Shown here in pieces: positions 21,101 to 29,276 of a DNA stretch of 64,000 nucleotides (positions are counted from its first letter, which is position 1; every line of letters starts with the position of its first letter). Both the position numbers and the translations under genes were made by a program. The stretch comes from Phycisphaerae bacterium. GTDB lineage: Bacteria; Planctomycetota; Phycisphaerae; Sedimentisphaerales; Anaerohalosphaeraceae. The stretch spans positions 17,232-81,231 of the forward strand of contig JAGPMT010000009.1 of NCBI GenBank assembly GCA_018052735.1, written 5' to 3'. Below the pieces are notes generated by a model. The model searched no databases, was not told where the DNA came from, and saw only the letters and a program-made list of their open reading frames with translations.

Positions 21101-21384
21101 TCCGCCCTCAAAATCGCCGATTCATCCCCCGATGCAGTTTCGCCCGCCACGACAACCCCATTCAGGCGGACCGAACCGACTCCGGTAAACCAGCCGGACT
21201 GAATGGATACACCGGCGCCGCAAAACCGCGCTATGCTGCTTTGTGCAGCAGGCACAATGACAAAAAATCCTATTCCATACACAGCGGCCGCAACAGCCAG
21301 CAGACACACCAGCGCAGTGCGCACAGACCGAAAAATTCGCCGTCGGATTTTGCGAAGCCTTTTTGTTCTTGTATGACTTGACAT
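18151..21384 (-). CDS. AsmA-like envelope protein
   Basis: About 1077 residues from ATG 21384 (an in-frame GTG at 21402 adds six). One N-terminal membrane segment (about 20-45, TALVCLLAVAAAVYGIGFFVIV) after a very basic stretch. The rest is a long beta-rich chain typical of AsmA/TamB-like proteins: VRLNGVVVAGE and ADRMDVQF near the N-terminus, and repeated patterns such as LVNGTVSNFGPQAEIDLRTT. The C-terminal block LTAAVVDMKMGRQSLPGKILTAVQL followed by FRGKGRLNLQSRQITMELTAW resembles AsmA C-terminal domains. Family knowledge points to phospholipid movement or envelope homeostasis. It is anchored in the inner membrane with a periplasmic body. Confidence 0.8.
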   Translation of the reverse strand: MSSHTRTKRLRKIRRRIFRSVRTALVCLLAVAAAVYGIGFFVIVPAAQSSIARFCGAGVSIQSGWFTGVGSVRLNGVVVAGETASGDESAILRADRMDVQFIPLHLLKGRLSIHSITLSDFAVTADYDAGQKNWNFSRLAFGARNAGGQTAIPLIQMRRGALRIRRIADTAETIATIGFNGDIAVPAGLREYSFRLETDGRFGYGDSSIQGLLTLGQGDRQSRLAAAGYIRMGQARVLDNAWNLEGIQFECTFDAQTVSIQRCRFLLGQGQADIRGLIHRTGRRPVDLEVSAHGLMTADRFEPDAIVCSRPILSLLEPAAARFLGRYHACGKADIEAQMHGYLDDLSDSQFSGRIRCVDIAVRDDQFPYTVSGIQGDIELKGRTLYLNNLKGRHGDSILLVNGTVSNFGPQAEIDLRTTSESIRFDEDLYNALKDSAKRLWLAFKPQGAAGLDYRFRRAADGRKDAAVALHLKNASAVYNRIPYLLENLTGTIRIETGRILFENVRASYDDGRSILISGQAEQLQTEDPVFSVYVEGRRIPTDAALREALPEAAQALWNRLEISAAADFDIRIQSSPAAKEQFDYTAQVRLQGQRLLYKEFPLAIRDVQLSAEIADDRILLHRLEGRTDNGPVVLSGTVYPAGRLPQQAGFCLELELRDFDLNEAFWNIAGIEQMPGKFRLLGRVDVSGRLETNLPETECRGNDLIAVLKESRLAWEDTPLGRLQGRLRIQNEIVKLTDFQWQAIPLESLPLDAAGRQVRALYAWARPKGQAGLVVHDGCVRMNSQRKPSGIELNAQVKLEGLSCGAAGQVSLGDGVFSGSAAGDFESQRWEVSGDCVINRLQYRHWLAEHVSGRAAYDPNTMRLKGSNLTAQLYDGAVSGEFQVNLAAGVQPGYLLKLDCQDVPVIKLLEARQPIEPQQQMQGLVSGSLTLQGDFQTPAEPRGRLTAAVVDMKMGRQSLPGKILTAVQLRQPEEFVFSRMDVAAVIRGAELILDDVVMVGQPLIFRGKGRLNLQSRQITMELTAWNRPPAQEDTFLDRLLRGMGAALWRVEVRGDMKDPVVQAVFLSVFRPPTGLF

Positions 21385-21445
21385 GGAGCTGTTATCGGAC
21401 ACGGCAAGCGTCCGGCTTGGTCCTTTAGGTCCGGCTGCTTATCTT

Positions 21446-22726
21446 TTATTGCCCAAGAGGTCGCAGCGCCTTATCGGCAATATCCCGCCGGAAGTAAGCC
21501 CCTTCAAAATGAATCTTACTGACTGCTTCATACGCACGCATCTTGGCCTGTGCGATCGTCTCACCCAGCGCCGTCACACCCAGCACCCGGCCGCCGCTGG
21601 TTACAACAGCGCCGTCTTTTCTGGCCGTTCCCGCATGGAAAACAAACACATCCTTCAATTTGGCTGCCTCTTCCAGTCCTGCAATCACCTTGCCCTTTTC
21701 GTAGCCGCCCGGGTAACCGCCGGAACTCATCACCACACACACCGCCGGCCGCTCATCCCATTGCAGCGTTACGGCATCCAGTTTGCCGTCGCAAACCGCC
21801 AGCATCACTTCCAGCAGGTCGCTCTTGAGCCGCATCAGAATCGGCTGGGTTTCCGGGTCGCCGAAGCGGCAGTTAAATTCCAGCACGCGCGGCCCGCCCT
21901 GCGTCAGCATCAGTCCCGCATACAGCACCCCTTTATACGGCGTCTCGTTGCGGTTCATCCCATCGATCGTCGGCACAAGGATCTCCCGAATAATCTTGTC
22001 CATCAGGGCATCCGTAACGATGGGAGCCGGGCTGTAGGCGCCCATCCCGCCGGTATTCGGGCCTGTGTCCCCATCGCCTATCGGCTTATGGTCTTGGGCG
22101 CTTTCCATCACATAAATGTTCCGGCCATCCACAAACGCCAGAATGGATGCCTCCTGCCCCAGCAGCTTATCCTCAACAACAACTGTATTGCCGGCATCCC
22201 CAAAAATGCGGTCTTTCATAATCTTTTCCGCTGCCAGAATCCCTTCGGCCGGATCATCACAGACAAAGACCCCCTTGCCCTTGGCCAAACCGGCCGCCTT
22301 CACCACAACCGGCTCATCCCGGCTGGCAATATATGCTTTGGCATCCTCAAAAGATGTAAACGAACGGCTTTCAGCCGTCGGTATGCTGCTGGCACGCATA
22401 ATCTCTTTGGCAAAATGCTTATCCGCCTCAAGCTGTGCAGCCGCCTTGCTGGGCCCAAAGGCCTTGATGCCGGCCGCCTCGAAGGCATCCGCCGCCCCCA
22501 TCGCCAGCGGATCTTCCGGCCCAATCACAGCCAAACCGACATCAGCACCGCGGGCAAACTTGACTAATTCATTAATATTTGTGTCCGCTATATCTATATT
22601 TTCGCCAAACTGGGCCGTACCAGGATTACCAGGGGCAATGTAGAGTTTTTTGAGCTTCTTTGACTGCGATAGTTTCCAGGCAATAGCATGCTCCCGGCCG
22701 CCGCTGCCGATTAATAGGACCTTCAT
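21446..22726 (-). CDS. purD: Phosphoribosylamine-glycine ligase (GAR synthetase)
   Basis: A 426-residue ATP-grasp enzyme of purine biosynthesis. N-terminus MKVLLIGSGGREHAIAWKLSQS, ADVGLAVIGPEDPLAMGAADAFE (about 55-77), KAFGPSKAAAQLEADKHFAKE, ATP-grasp core VVKAAGLAKGKGVFVCDD (about 141-158), GMGAYSPAPIV (about 228-238), and EFNCRFGDPETQPILMRLKSDL (about 282-303) for metal and glycine binding. Length is standard. It is transcribed alone and diverges from the pseudopilin gene. Confidence 0.97.
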   Translation of the reverse strand: MKVLLIGSGGREHAIAWKLSQSKKLKKLYIAPGNPGTAQFGENIDIADTNINELVKFARGADVGLAVIGPEDPLAMGAADAFEAAGIKAFGPSKAAAQLEADKHFAKEIMRASSIPTAESRSFTSFEDAKAYIASRDEPVVVKAAGLAKGKGVFVCDDPAEGILAAEKIMKDRIFGDAGNTVVVEDKLLGQEASILAFVDGRNIYVMESAQDHKPIGDGDTGPNTGGMGAYSPAPIVTDALMDKIIREILVPTIDGMNRNETPYKGVLYAGLMLTQGGPRVLEFNCRFGDPETQPILMRLKSDLLEVMLAVCDGKLDAVTLQWDERPAVCVVMSSGGYPGGYEKGKVIAGLEEAAKLKDVFVFHAGTARKDGAVVTSGGRVLGVTALGETIAQAKMRAYEAVSKIHFEGAYFRRDIADKALRPLGQ

Positions 22727-22889
22727 AAAAACTCCTATAAAAAATTCAAGTCATAATCCAATGATTAAAAATAATAATATCTTTTCTTCACTTTTACCAA
22801 TGAAAATCAACTGATTGCTGGTAATCATTGCCCCCAAACAAGCCGAAAAAGAAACGGGAGACTCTATTTTTAATTGTTTTGGATATGGT

Positions 22890-23396
22890 ATGTATAAATT
22901 AATAAGAAAAACGGCAGGGTCCGAACAAAACGCTGCTGGGATGAAATCGGCTTGGGGCTTTACGCTGGTCGAGCTGATGATTATCGTGGCCATCCTGGGC
23001 ATCTTGGCGGCCATTGCATTTCCGGAGTTTCAAGGCCACATCCAAAAGGCCAAAGAAACACAGGCCAAAGCCAACCTGCGCCTGCTCCGTGAGGCCATTG
23101 AACGCTACGCCGCAGACCACAACGGCATCCCCCCCGGATATCTCAACAACGATCCATCCGGAACAGCCAGTCCAAGTGAATTTTACAGGCAGCTTGTGGT
23201 AAATGGAAAGTACTTAAACGAAATGCCCGAAAATCCATTCAACGGCTACAATGGGATGCATGCGTACCAAAACATTGTCCCTTTTCCCACTGAAGCCGAC
23301 GGTACTTCCGGCTGGAATTATAAACCCATGACAAAAGAAATTCGGCTGAATTGGCCCGGCACAGATTCAGAAGGCAAGCTCTTTTACAGCTACTAA
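22890..23396 (+). CDS. Type II secretion / type IV pilin-like pseudopilin
   Basis: A prepilin-type leader with cleavage site G|FTLVELMIIVAILGILAAIAFPEF: a Gly, then Phe and Glu at +5, then a hydrophobic helix. The mature domain has QAKANLRLLREAIERYAADHNGIPPGYL and EMPENPFNGYN, typical of PulG/GspG-like major pseudopilins of the planctomycete type. I chose ATG 22890 (168 residues). ATG 22941 (starting MKSAWG) is also plausible and gives a shorter leader; the cleavage site is the same. No secretion ATPase or secretin gene is nearby, so this is an orphan pseudopilin. Confidence 0.87.
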   Translation: MYKLIRKTAGSEQNAAGMKSAWGFTLVELMIIVAILGILAAIAFPEFQGHIQKAKETQAKANLRLLREAIERYAADHNGIPPGYLNNDPSGTASPSEFYRQLVVNGKYLNEMPENPFNGYNGMHAYQNIVPFPTEADGTSGWNYKPMTKEIRLNWPGTDSEGKLFYSY

Positions 23397-23468
23397 ACCT
23401 TGCCGCAGCCGACCGGCTCTGGTATGATAGCCGAAAATCAAATAATTCAATGAATCAGGATATTATCT

Positions 23469-25685
23469 ATGGAAAAATCAAAAGGATTTCTTGCAATTCT
23501 TATCCCTGCCATAACAGTATTTATCTCCAGCGCCTGCATTATGATTCTTGAGCTGGTCGCCAGCCGGCTCATTGCCCGTCATCTCGGCTCATCTCTCTAC
23601 ACTTGGACAGCCGTCATAGGCGTTGTGCTTGCCGGCATTACTATCGGCAATTACACCGGCGGTCGAATCGCTGACCGGTATCCATCTCAGAAAGCCCTTT
23701 CCTTTCAATTCTGTCTGGCATCTGCGGCCTGTGTGATTATTATTATTTTGAACAATGTCGTCGGCGATTGGATATGGCTGTGGAAGCTGAGCTGGCCGAT
23801 GCGGGTTTTTCTCCATGTGACCCTTGTTTTTCTGCTGCCCTCTGTCCTGCTGGGAACCATCAGCCCGGTGGTGGCGAAAATGGCCCTCGATCGAGGACTG
23901 CCGGCCGGCCGCACGGTCGGCGATATTTATGCCTTCGGCGCTGCCGGCAGCATCGCAGGAACCTTCATTGCCGGCTTTTACCTGATTGCCGCAATGGGAA
24001 CCGTCGCTATCATCTGGACGGTTGCGTTTATCTTGGCGCTGATGGCCGCCCTCTACCGGCTCAAGGCATGGCCTGCCTGGCTGTGGCTGCTCCTTTTGGC
24101 CGGCTTTTTTTTTCTCGGCACTTCTAAAGCATCCGCCGCTGAGAATTTAGGCACTTCCTTTCTGCTGCGTGAAAAAAATGACCCTGCAGTCCTTTACACC
24201 GATGACACAGAGTATTGCTACATTGCCGTTAAGCAAATATCCCAAACACCAGACCGCCGCGAATTCATTCAGGATAAGCTCAAGCACAGCGAAATCAATA
24301 TGGACAATCCTGACGATCTGCTGTACTTCTATACCCACATATACGCAAGCATAACGCACGGCCTGCGGCCCCAGCCGAATCCTCTTGCCGTCATGGTCAT
24401 CGGCGGCGGCGGATATGTTTATCCCCGCTACATCGAAAAGCACTGGCCCGGCAGTCAAATCGATGTTGTCGAAATCGATCCCGGTGTGACAGAGGCGGCC
24501 TACGCCGCTTTTGGTCTGCCGCGCAGCACAACCATCCGCACCCATACAATGGATGCCCGCAATTTTGTTGACGGCCTTTTGCTGCTTGAAAAGAATGGAC
24601 AATCTGTCCCCAAATATGATTTTATCTACGAAGACGCCATCAATGATTACTCCGTCCCTTTTCAGCTTGTTACGCACGAGTTCAACAAAAAAATTGTTCA
24701 GCTCCTCAAACCCAACGGCGTCTATTTAGTCAATCTAATTGAAGTATATAATTCCGGCTTGTTTCTGGGCAGTATGATTCAGACGCTGGAAAAAACATTT
24801 CCTTATGTCTATGTCCTGACGGAATACGCCCCTCACAGCATCCGCAACACATTTGTGCTGGCCGCTTCTTTCGAACCGCTTGATCTGCAGGCCATTATCG
24901 GCCGGTACACCCGCGGCTCGGATATTTGGTATCTCAGCGAAGAAGAAATCAGCGGCCTCAAGCAGCGGGCTTATTTCGGGCTGATTACAGACGATTACGC
25001 CCCCGTTGAAAATATGCTGGTGCCGGTGGTTCAGCGCACAAGCTCCGACTTTCTGGCTGTCAAGTACAAAAATCAGGCTAACGACCTTAAGAAGCTCGGC
25101 AAATATGATGAAAGCATACAAAAATATCTCGATATGATTCGGGTTGAACCAACCCTGTCGATTTTGGGCTACAACGAAATCGGGATAATGCTGGCCCAGC
25201 AGAACAAACCCGATGAGGCCGCTTCCTATTTTCTCAAAGCAATTGACTACAACCAGAAAGCCGATGTACCCATCAATCTGGCCAGCGTTCACCTGAATTT
25301 AGCCCTGCTGCTGCGCGAGATGGGCAAAACCGCAGAAGCCGCAGCTCATTTCCAGACGGCCGCCGACGGCTACAAAAAAGAGCTTGCCAAAAATCCCAAA
25401 TCGCTTAAGGATACAATGCTGGTGGCTACAACCCTCAAAGAGATGGGAAATCTGTCTGAGGCAATCGAATATTATCAGAAGGCCGTGGATCTGAATCCCT
25501 ACGATACCCAGCAGCACATCACGCTGGCTCAGGCCTACGAAGCCGTCAATGACTACGACAATGCAGTCGCAGCCATCCAAAAGGCCATCGGATTTTTTGA
25601 CTACATCAATGAATCAAATCGGGCGGCTCCCCTAAAAGAGTATCTCAAATACCTCAACTTCCAGAAAGCCCAGCAGAAGCCCTGA
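23469..25685 (+). CDS. Membrane-fused spermidine-synthase-like protein with TPRs
   Basis: 738 residues in three parts. An N-terminal transporter-like membrane region (about 8-220) has several helices and the signature LELVASRLIARHLGSSLYTWTAVIGVVLAGITIGNY. A Rossmann spermidine-synthase-like domain (about 285-480) has VMVIGGGGYVYPRYI, VVEIDPGVTEAAY and YDFIYEDAINDYSVP. The C-terminal part (about 515-725) has TPR-like repeats (YDESIQKYLDMIRVEPT, LSEAIEYYQKAVDLNPYD). Such fusions are common in planctomycetes and deltaproteobacteria; whether they make polyamines is unproven. The Asp of the spermidine-synthase YDxI/YDVI block is present (YDFIYED). Confidence 0.88.
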   Translation: MEKSKGFLAILIPAITVFISSACIMILELVASRLIARHLGSSLYTWTAVIGVVLAGITIGNYTGGRIADRYPSQKALSFQFCLASAACVIIIILNNVVGDWIWLWKLSWPMRVFLHVTLVFLLPSVLLGTISPVVAKMALDRGLPAGRTVGDIYAFGAAGSIAGTFIAGFYLIAAMGTVAIIWTVAFILALMAALYRLKAWPAWLWLLLLAGFFFLGTSKASAAENLGTSFLLREKNDPAVLYTDDTEYCYIAVKQISQTPDRREFIQDKLKHSEINMDNPDDLLYFYTHIYASITHGLRPQPNPLAVMVIGGGGYVYPRYIEKHWPGSQIDVVEIDPGVTEAAYAAFGLPRSTTIRTHTMDARNFVDGLLLLEKNGQSVPKYDFIYEDAINDYSVPFQLVTHEFNKKIVQLLKPNGVYLVNLIEVYNSGLFLGSMIQTLEKTFPYVYVLTEYAPHSIRNTFVLAASFEPLDLQAIIGRYTRGSDIWYLSEEEISGLKQRAYFGLITDDYAPVENMLVPVVQRTSSDFLAVKYKNQANDLKKLGKYDESIQKYLDMIRVEPTLSILGYNEIGIMLAQQNKPDEAASYFLKAIDYNQKADVPINLASVHLNLALLLREMGKTAEAAAHFQTAADGYKKELAKNPKSLKDTMLVATTLKEMGNLSEAIEYYQKAVDLNPYDTQQHITLAQAYEAVNDYDNAVAAIQKAIGFFDYINESNRAAPLKEYLKYLNFQKAQQKP

Positions 25686-25777
25686 CAACTTAAGCTCCCC
25701 AGACAATCAGCAACGCAAACCGGCTTGTTCAGAAGCTGCCTGCCGGTCTGCCCTGCTGCTGACAAGCAAGGAAGCGG

Positions 25778-26347
25778 CTATTCTTTTTGGAACACCACTT
25801 CGCCCCGCCAGACCGGTTCTTTATCGTCAAAAAGGTTGCGCCGTTCTTTAAGCGTCCATCCTTCAAACAGCAGAGCATCAACAAATCCCATCGTTTGCAG
25901 GTCCGGCTTCCAGGTCTTGCCGTCTTCGGATACCTTGCCGATTAGATAATCGGTCGTGCTGCCCTCGACGGCATGATTGCCTACATCGTGGTAAAAATAG
26001 GCCAGCTCAACCGTAATGCCCAGCTCCCGGGTGGCCGGCGACCAGCTGACAGTCCACAAGCCGGGGCGATAGATGGCCTTGCCCTGATATTTGGGGATTT
26101 CAAACGAAGTTTCTTTGCCCGGGTGCATTTCTGTCCTGCCCATCGGGATTATCATAAATGGGATATAGCCGTTTTTATCCAGCTCTATTGTCCAGCCCTG
26201 TTCAGGGCAGACCCATTTGCCGGCTAATTCTGCGGGGAATTTCCCGCCCCCCTCCACTATAATTTTGACGCCTTTGTGCGGCTGGCCGCAGCCGGAGAGA
26301 GTGAACATAAAACCGACAATAAGAGATGCTGCAGTTGTAATCTTCAT
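25778..26347 (-). CDS. Hypothetical lipoprotein
   Basis: 189 residues. The leader MKITTAASLIVGFMFTLSGC ends in a good lipobox (LSGC), giving a lipid-modified Cys near residue 20. The mature part contains FPAELAGKWVCPEQGWTIELDKNGYI, a lipocalin-like opening seen in small extracytoplasmic proteins, and VWRGEVVFQKE at the end. I do not recognise a named family. It lies 69 nt downstream of hepT on the same strand and converges with the spermidine-synthase-like gene. Confidence 0.75.
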   Translation of the reverse strand: MKITTAASLIVGFMFTLSGCGQPHKGVKIIVEGGGKFPAELAGKWVCPEQGWTIELDKNGYIPFMIIPMGRTEMHPGKETSFEIPKYQGKAIYRPGLWTVSWSPATRELGITVELAYFYHDVGNHAVEGSTTDYLIGKVSEDGKTWKPDLQTMGFVDALLFEGWTLKERRNLFDDKEPVWRGEVVFQKE

Positions 26348-26416
26348 CAGAAAGATACCTTTTCTTTATACTCAAAAAAGGAAAACACATCACTTTGTTA
26401 TAAATTCACTTGTATT

Positions 26417-26746
26417 TTACTTCAAAAGGTAATGAACAGCATTTTTCAGGTTCGGCATCTCGTTTTCTATTACATTCCATACTTCCTCAAGATCAATACC
26501 TGAATAATCGTGAATCAAAACATCTCTAAAACCAGCAATACGACGCCAAGGAATATCAGGCGTTCTTTCCTGTACACTTTCCGAAAGCCGCTTGGCTGCT
26601 TCACCTTTGATTTCAAAATTCCGCATTACGCCATCTTGAATCAAATGCGATGCCATGAACTCTGCACGCCCCTGCGCCGTATATTCTTCGATTCGCTCAA
26701 TACACGCTGCTATGTGATCAAGGTAAATTCGATCCCTGTCTATCAT
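26417..26746 (-). CDS. hepT: HepT-like RNase toxin (DUF86)
   Basis: 109 residues, all helical. The HEPN RNase signature Rx4HxY is present as R74-DVLI-H79-D-Y81 in FRDVLIHDYSGIDLEEVW. Other family blocks: DRDRIYLDHIAACIERIEEYT and MRNFEIKGEAAKRLSES. ATG overlaps the TGA of the upstream nucleotidyltransferase gene (ATGA), so the pair is translationally coupled. By analogy with characterised MntA/HepT modules it is the toxin, neutralised by adenylylation of the motif Tyr. Confidence 0.92.
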   Translation of the reverse strand: MIDRDRIYLDHIAACIERIEEYTAQGRAEFMASHLIQDGVMRNFEIKGEAAKRLSESVQERTPDIPWRRIAGFRDVLIHDYSGIDLEEVWNVIENEMPNLKNAVHYLLK

Positions 26747-27033
26747 AAGGGGATAACCTCACTAAAAATCCTGTCACGGAGGAGAGGATGGACGGCCTTT
26801 TCATTAACCACATCCACTTTAACTCCCAGCAGCGCTTCTAAATCCTGCATAATCCCGATTCGATCCAGCAGTGAGCTTTTTGACGACATCCGCACCAATA
26901 TATCCACATCGCTGTCAGGACCCGCTGTGCCCCTCACAACCGAGCCGAATATACGAAGGTTATCTGCCCCGTAACTGGCAGCTACCTTTAATATTTCAGC
27001 TCTTTTCTTTTGTATCTCTGCCAGTGTTATCAT
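26743..27033 (-). CDS. mntA: MntA-type nucleotidyltransferase antitoxin
   Basis: 96 residues with a minimal nucleotidyltransferase fold. The GSx10DxD motif is intact: G30-S31, then D42 and D44 (IFGSVVRG, DSDVDILV). The third acidic position may be D74 in VKVDVVNE. Short, with no other domain. It precedes hepT with a 4-base overlap. Expected function: AMP transfer onto HepT. The pair is chromosomal, with no mobile element beside it. Confidence 0.92.
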   Translation of the reverse strand: MITLAEIQKKRAEILKVAASYGADNLRIFGSVVRGTAGPDSDVDILVRMSSKSSLLDRIGIMQDLEALLGVKVDVVNEKAVHPLLRDRIFSEVIPL

Positions 27034-27183
27034 AACTGATATTTTATCAAAAAACGGAAATTAATTTCTTTCTTTTTCGGACATCAGCCCGGCGGAAGAC
27101 TTGCCGATATTTTGCTTTTTATACTGCTTTATCGGTACAGAAGGCCCTATAACATAAATATATTCGGTTTTGTACAGCGTCAA

Positions 27184-27218
27184 TAAAAAAAGAGGTTCTC
27201 TTTTAAGGGAGAACCTCT
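27184..27218 (-). terminator. Rho-independent terminator after the PEP-CTERM gene
   Basis: A 10-bp perfect stem AGAGGTTCTC (27191-27200) with GAGAACCTCT (27209-27218) and an 8-nt loop. Reading the minus strand, a T-run (27190 to 27185) follows. It lies 38 nt past the stop codon of the PEP-CTERM gene. Confidence 0.93.
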
Positions 27219-27255
27219 TTCACACACTTACTTTGCAACGCGTTTGGCTATAGTG

Positions 27256-27732
27256 TTATTTGCGGCGAAGCAGCAGACCGCCAAGACCCAGCAGAAGCAT
27301 CGTTGCCGGTTCGGGAATCACTTCCTTAACTGTGACTATATAACTGGAAACGGGTGCATCATACGATTGGTCATAATCAAAAAGATCAAACTTGTAGACT
27401 TCACCCGCTGCACCAGCAAGATAATCTAACTTTACCCAATCACCAGCTAAAGCAGGGCCTAATTCGTTGGATATTGTAAAATCCCATCCGCCATATGTAG
27501 CTGCATAATCAACCAAAGCTTTAGGCTTTGCAGGATCAGCAGCCGGCAAAAGTTCCACATTTATGGGATTAATGTTTCCATACAAACCACCTACAATTCT
27601 TCCACCAGCAGGTCCACCAACCAGCACCGAAAATGCCTCTCCCGGCGCTACTTCAGACGGAACGGTCACATAATATGCGCTTGCCAGCGAGGCAACACTC
27701 ATAACCAAAGCCAATACCATCAACTTCTTCAT
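27256..27732 (-). CDS. Small PEP-CTERM surface protein
   Basis: About 158 residues. Start chosen at ATG 27732 (7 nt after AGGAG; ATG 27735 is also possible). Signal peptide MKKLMVLALVMSVASLASA. The mature part is short and rich in Gly and Asp (VAPGEAFSVLVGGPAGGRIVGGLYG). The C-terminus IPEPATMLLLGLGGLLLRRK is a classic PEP-CTERM sorting tail: PEP box, hydrophobic helix, basic end. This implies an exosortase elsewhere in the genome. The function of the mature domain is unknown. It lies 96 nt downstream of the dockerin-repeat protein on the same strand. Confidence 0.88.
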   Translation of the reverse strand: MKKLMVLALVMSVASLASAYYVTVPSEVAPGEAFSVLVGGPAGGRIVGGLYGNINPINVELLPAADPAKPKALVDYAATYGGWDFTISNELGPALAGDWVKLDYLAGAAGEVYKFDLFDYDQSYDAPVSSYIVTVKEVIPEPATMLLLGLGGLLLRRK

Positions 27733-27779
27733 CATCGTTCTCCTTTCATCATCAGTTTTTTGTTCGAACAAACTTAACC

Positions 27780-27791
27780 GTTAACGTTAAC
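27780..27791. promoter_or_regulatory. 12-bp perfect palindrome upstream of the PEP-CTERM gene
   Basis: GTTAACGTTAAC is self-complementary and lies 48 nt before the chosen start codon. A further GTTAA-like half-site is adjacent. It could be an operator; no known regulator is assigned. Confidence 0.35.
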
Positions 27792-27828
27792 CTGCACTAT
27801 TTCGATAGTGAAGTGTGTGTCTGTCAAT

Positions 27829-28695
27829 TTAGTCATTGCAGTCTGTCGGCACAGTTGACTTCTGGAAGTAAGCAAGAAGGATATTAATATCCTGGAAGCC
27901 TACTCTAAATGTACCTTTACCAATAACTTCAGAGCTTCTGGAAAAGTCTGCAGCAATCCACGGGCTTGTTACAGGGTCAACATAAGCCTTTTGGAAGCCG
28001 TTAAGCAGAATCTGAATATCATTGAATCCAACCCAGAATGTTCCTTTACCAATCACTTCTGTTGCGCCATTTGCATCACCATGGCACTGACGGGGGTTGC
28101 ACCAGCTGTCGGGCTTGCCGACGGCGACCCACTGAGCATAGCTGGGATTGGTTGACGGAATGCAGTCAACGGGTCCTGAAGAAACAGTCACGCAGGCCAC
28201 AGAAGCGATATTGCTGGTCAGAGCTGCATCGCCCACCACGCCGCTGTCCGGGCCGCGGAGGGTATCAGCCGCAATGCAGACCTCGCCGTCGCCAACGGGG
28301 AAGGTAATCAGGTCGCCAGCACCGTTGAAGCCGGCCTGGTTGCCGCCCTGATCCAGAACGCCCATGCTGATAACAAATGTCGTTGCGCCGTTGACAGCCA
28401 CGCCGGCAGCGCCGTCAGCCGCAAACGGATGCCCCTGACCGACTTCGGTATAAGCCGCACCGGCGTCATGGGCATAGTCAATGTAAGTATTGAACGCGGG
28501 GTTTACCGTCGCGCCGTTAACATCGGTCAGACCGCCGGCAGCCGTCACCTTAATAGCAACGCCGCGAACAACAGCACCTTCTGTGTCAATCGTGATGGTA
28601 GCCGTACCATCGGTGTTGCCGATCAGACCAAACTGAACGGCCATTGCCGGCGCGCACAGCGCTAATACCAGCAAACTTGCGAGAATCTTTTTCAT
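27829..28695 (-). CDS. Secreted protein with two variant dockerin-like repeats
   Basis: 288 residues. Signal peptide MKKILASLLVLALCAPAMA. The N-terminal ~160 residues are beta-rich and resemble cohesin-like/extracellular adhesion domains (GTATITIDTEGAVVRGVAIKV). Near 205 there are two copies of a duplicated unit: CHGDANGATEVIGKGTFWVG followed by FNDIQILLNGFQ, and DFSRSSEVIGKGTFRVG followed by FQDINILLAYFQ. These look like dockerin Ca-loop/helix repeats with a ~10-residue insertion in the loop. Ends at DCND with no anchor. Proteins of this build are abundant in Phycisphaerae. Partner and role are unknown. Confidence 0.82.
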   Translation of the reverse strand: MKKILASLLVLALCAPAMAVQFGLIGNTDGTATITIDTEGAVVRGVAIKVTAAGGLTDVNGATVNPAFNTYIDYAHDAGAAYTEVGQGHPFAADGAAGVAVNGATTFVISMGVLDQGGNQAGFNGAGDLITFPVGDGEVCIAADTLRGPDSGVVGDAALTSNIASVACVTVSSGPVDCIPSTNPSYAQWVAVGKPDSWCNPRQCHGDANGATEVIGKGTFWVGFNDIQILLNGFQKAYVDPVTSPWIAADFSRSSEVIGKGTFRVGFQDINILLAYFQKSTVPTDCND

Positions 28696-29276
28696 TGGGA
28701 CACCTTACCTTTCTCTTTTTCTTCTTTGTGTCTTCTCTTCTATCATCACCCTTGGGGCTCCGCACCTCAAGGTTTTCTTAAATCCCTTCCTTTAATCCCC
28801 CGCAAGAGGAATAACAGCCGCCTTGCGGTCTGCATCACCGCAATCTCGGGACTTGTTTACAATGCTGATAATACAATATCTGGCCGGCCGATGCAAGAAA
28901 AAAAGAAATTTATCAGCAAAATTTTTCATTAAAACCGCTATATCAGTACTAAAATGGCTGTTATTCATTTAAGTCTATCCCATACAAGGTTTTACAACGG
29001 AATAAACACATCAATTATATGACCTTTTTCCCGAAATCCGTAAAAATCCCTAATTTTTTTCTAATCCAAGAGTATCCGAAGATCGGCCCCTATCGGGCTT
29101 TTGGGCAAAATTGTTCCGTTATCGAAAGCCGCTGCGATGCTATTTTGATCCTTTTACAGCAATTCCTGTTGGACAAAAACCCTAAAATCTGCCAATATAG
29201 AGTGAGTGTTGCAATTTAACCAGTCATCAATAAATACAGCAGCAATTTATACATTGCACTATATACAGGCGGATAC
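28696..29276. other. Long divergent intergenic region
   Basis: 581 nt, AT-rich toward rodA. Inverted repeat CCGCAAG (28800-28806) with CTTGCGG (28822-28828). Short open frames here lack ribosome sites and recognisable products. A weak promoter-like TTGCAA (29209-29214) with TAAATA (29231-29236), 16 nt apart, precedes rodA. Confidence 0.5.

Noticed and set aside
29019..29219. Short ORF upstream of rodA
   Set aside because: AT-rich, no ribosome site, no recognisable product.
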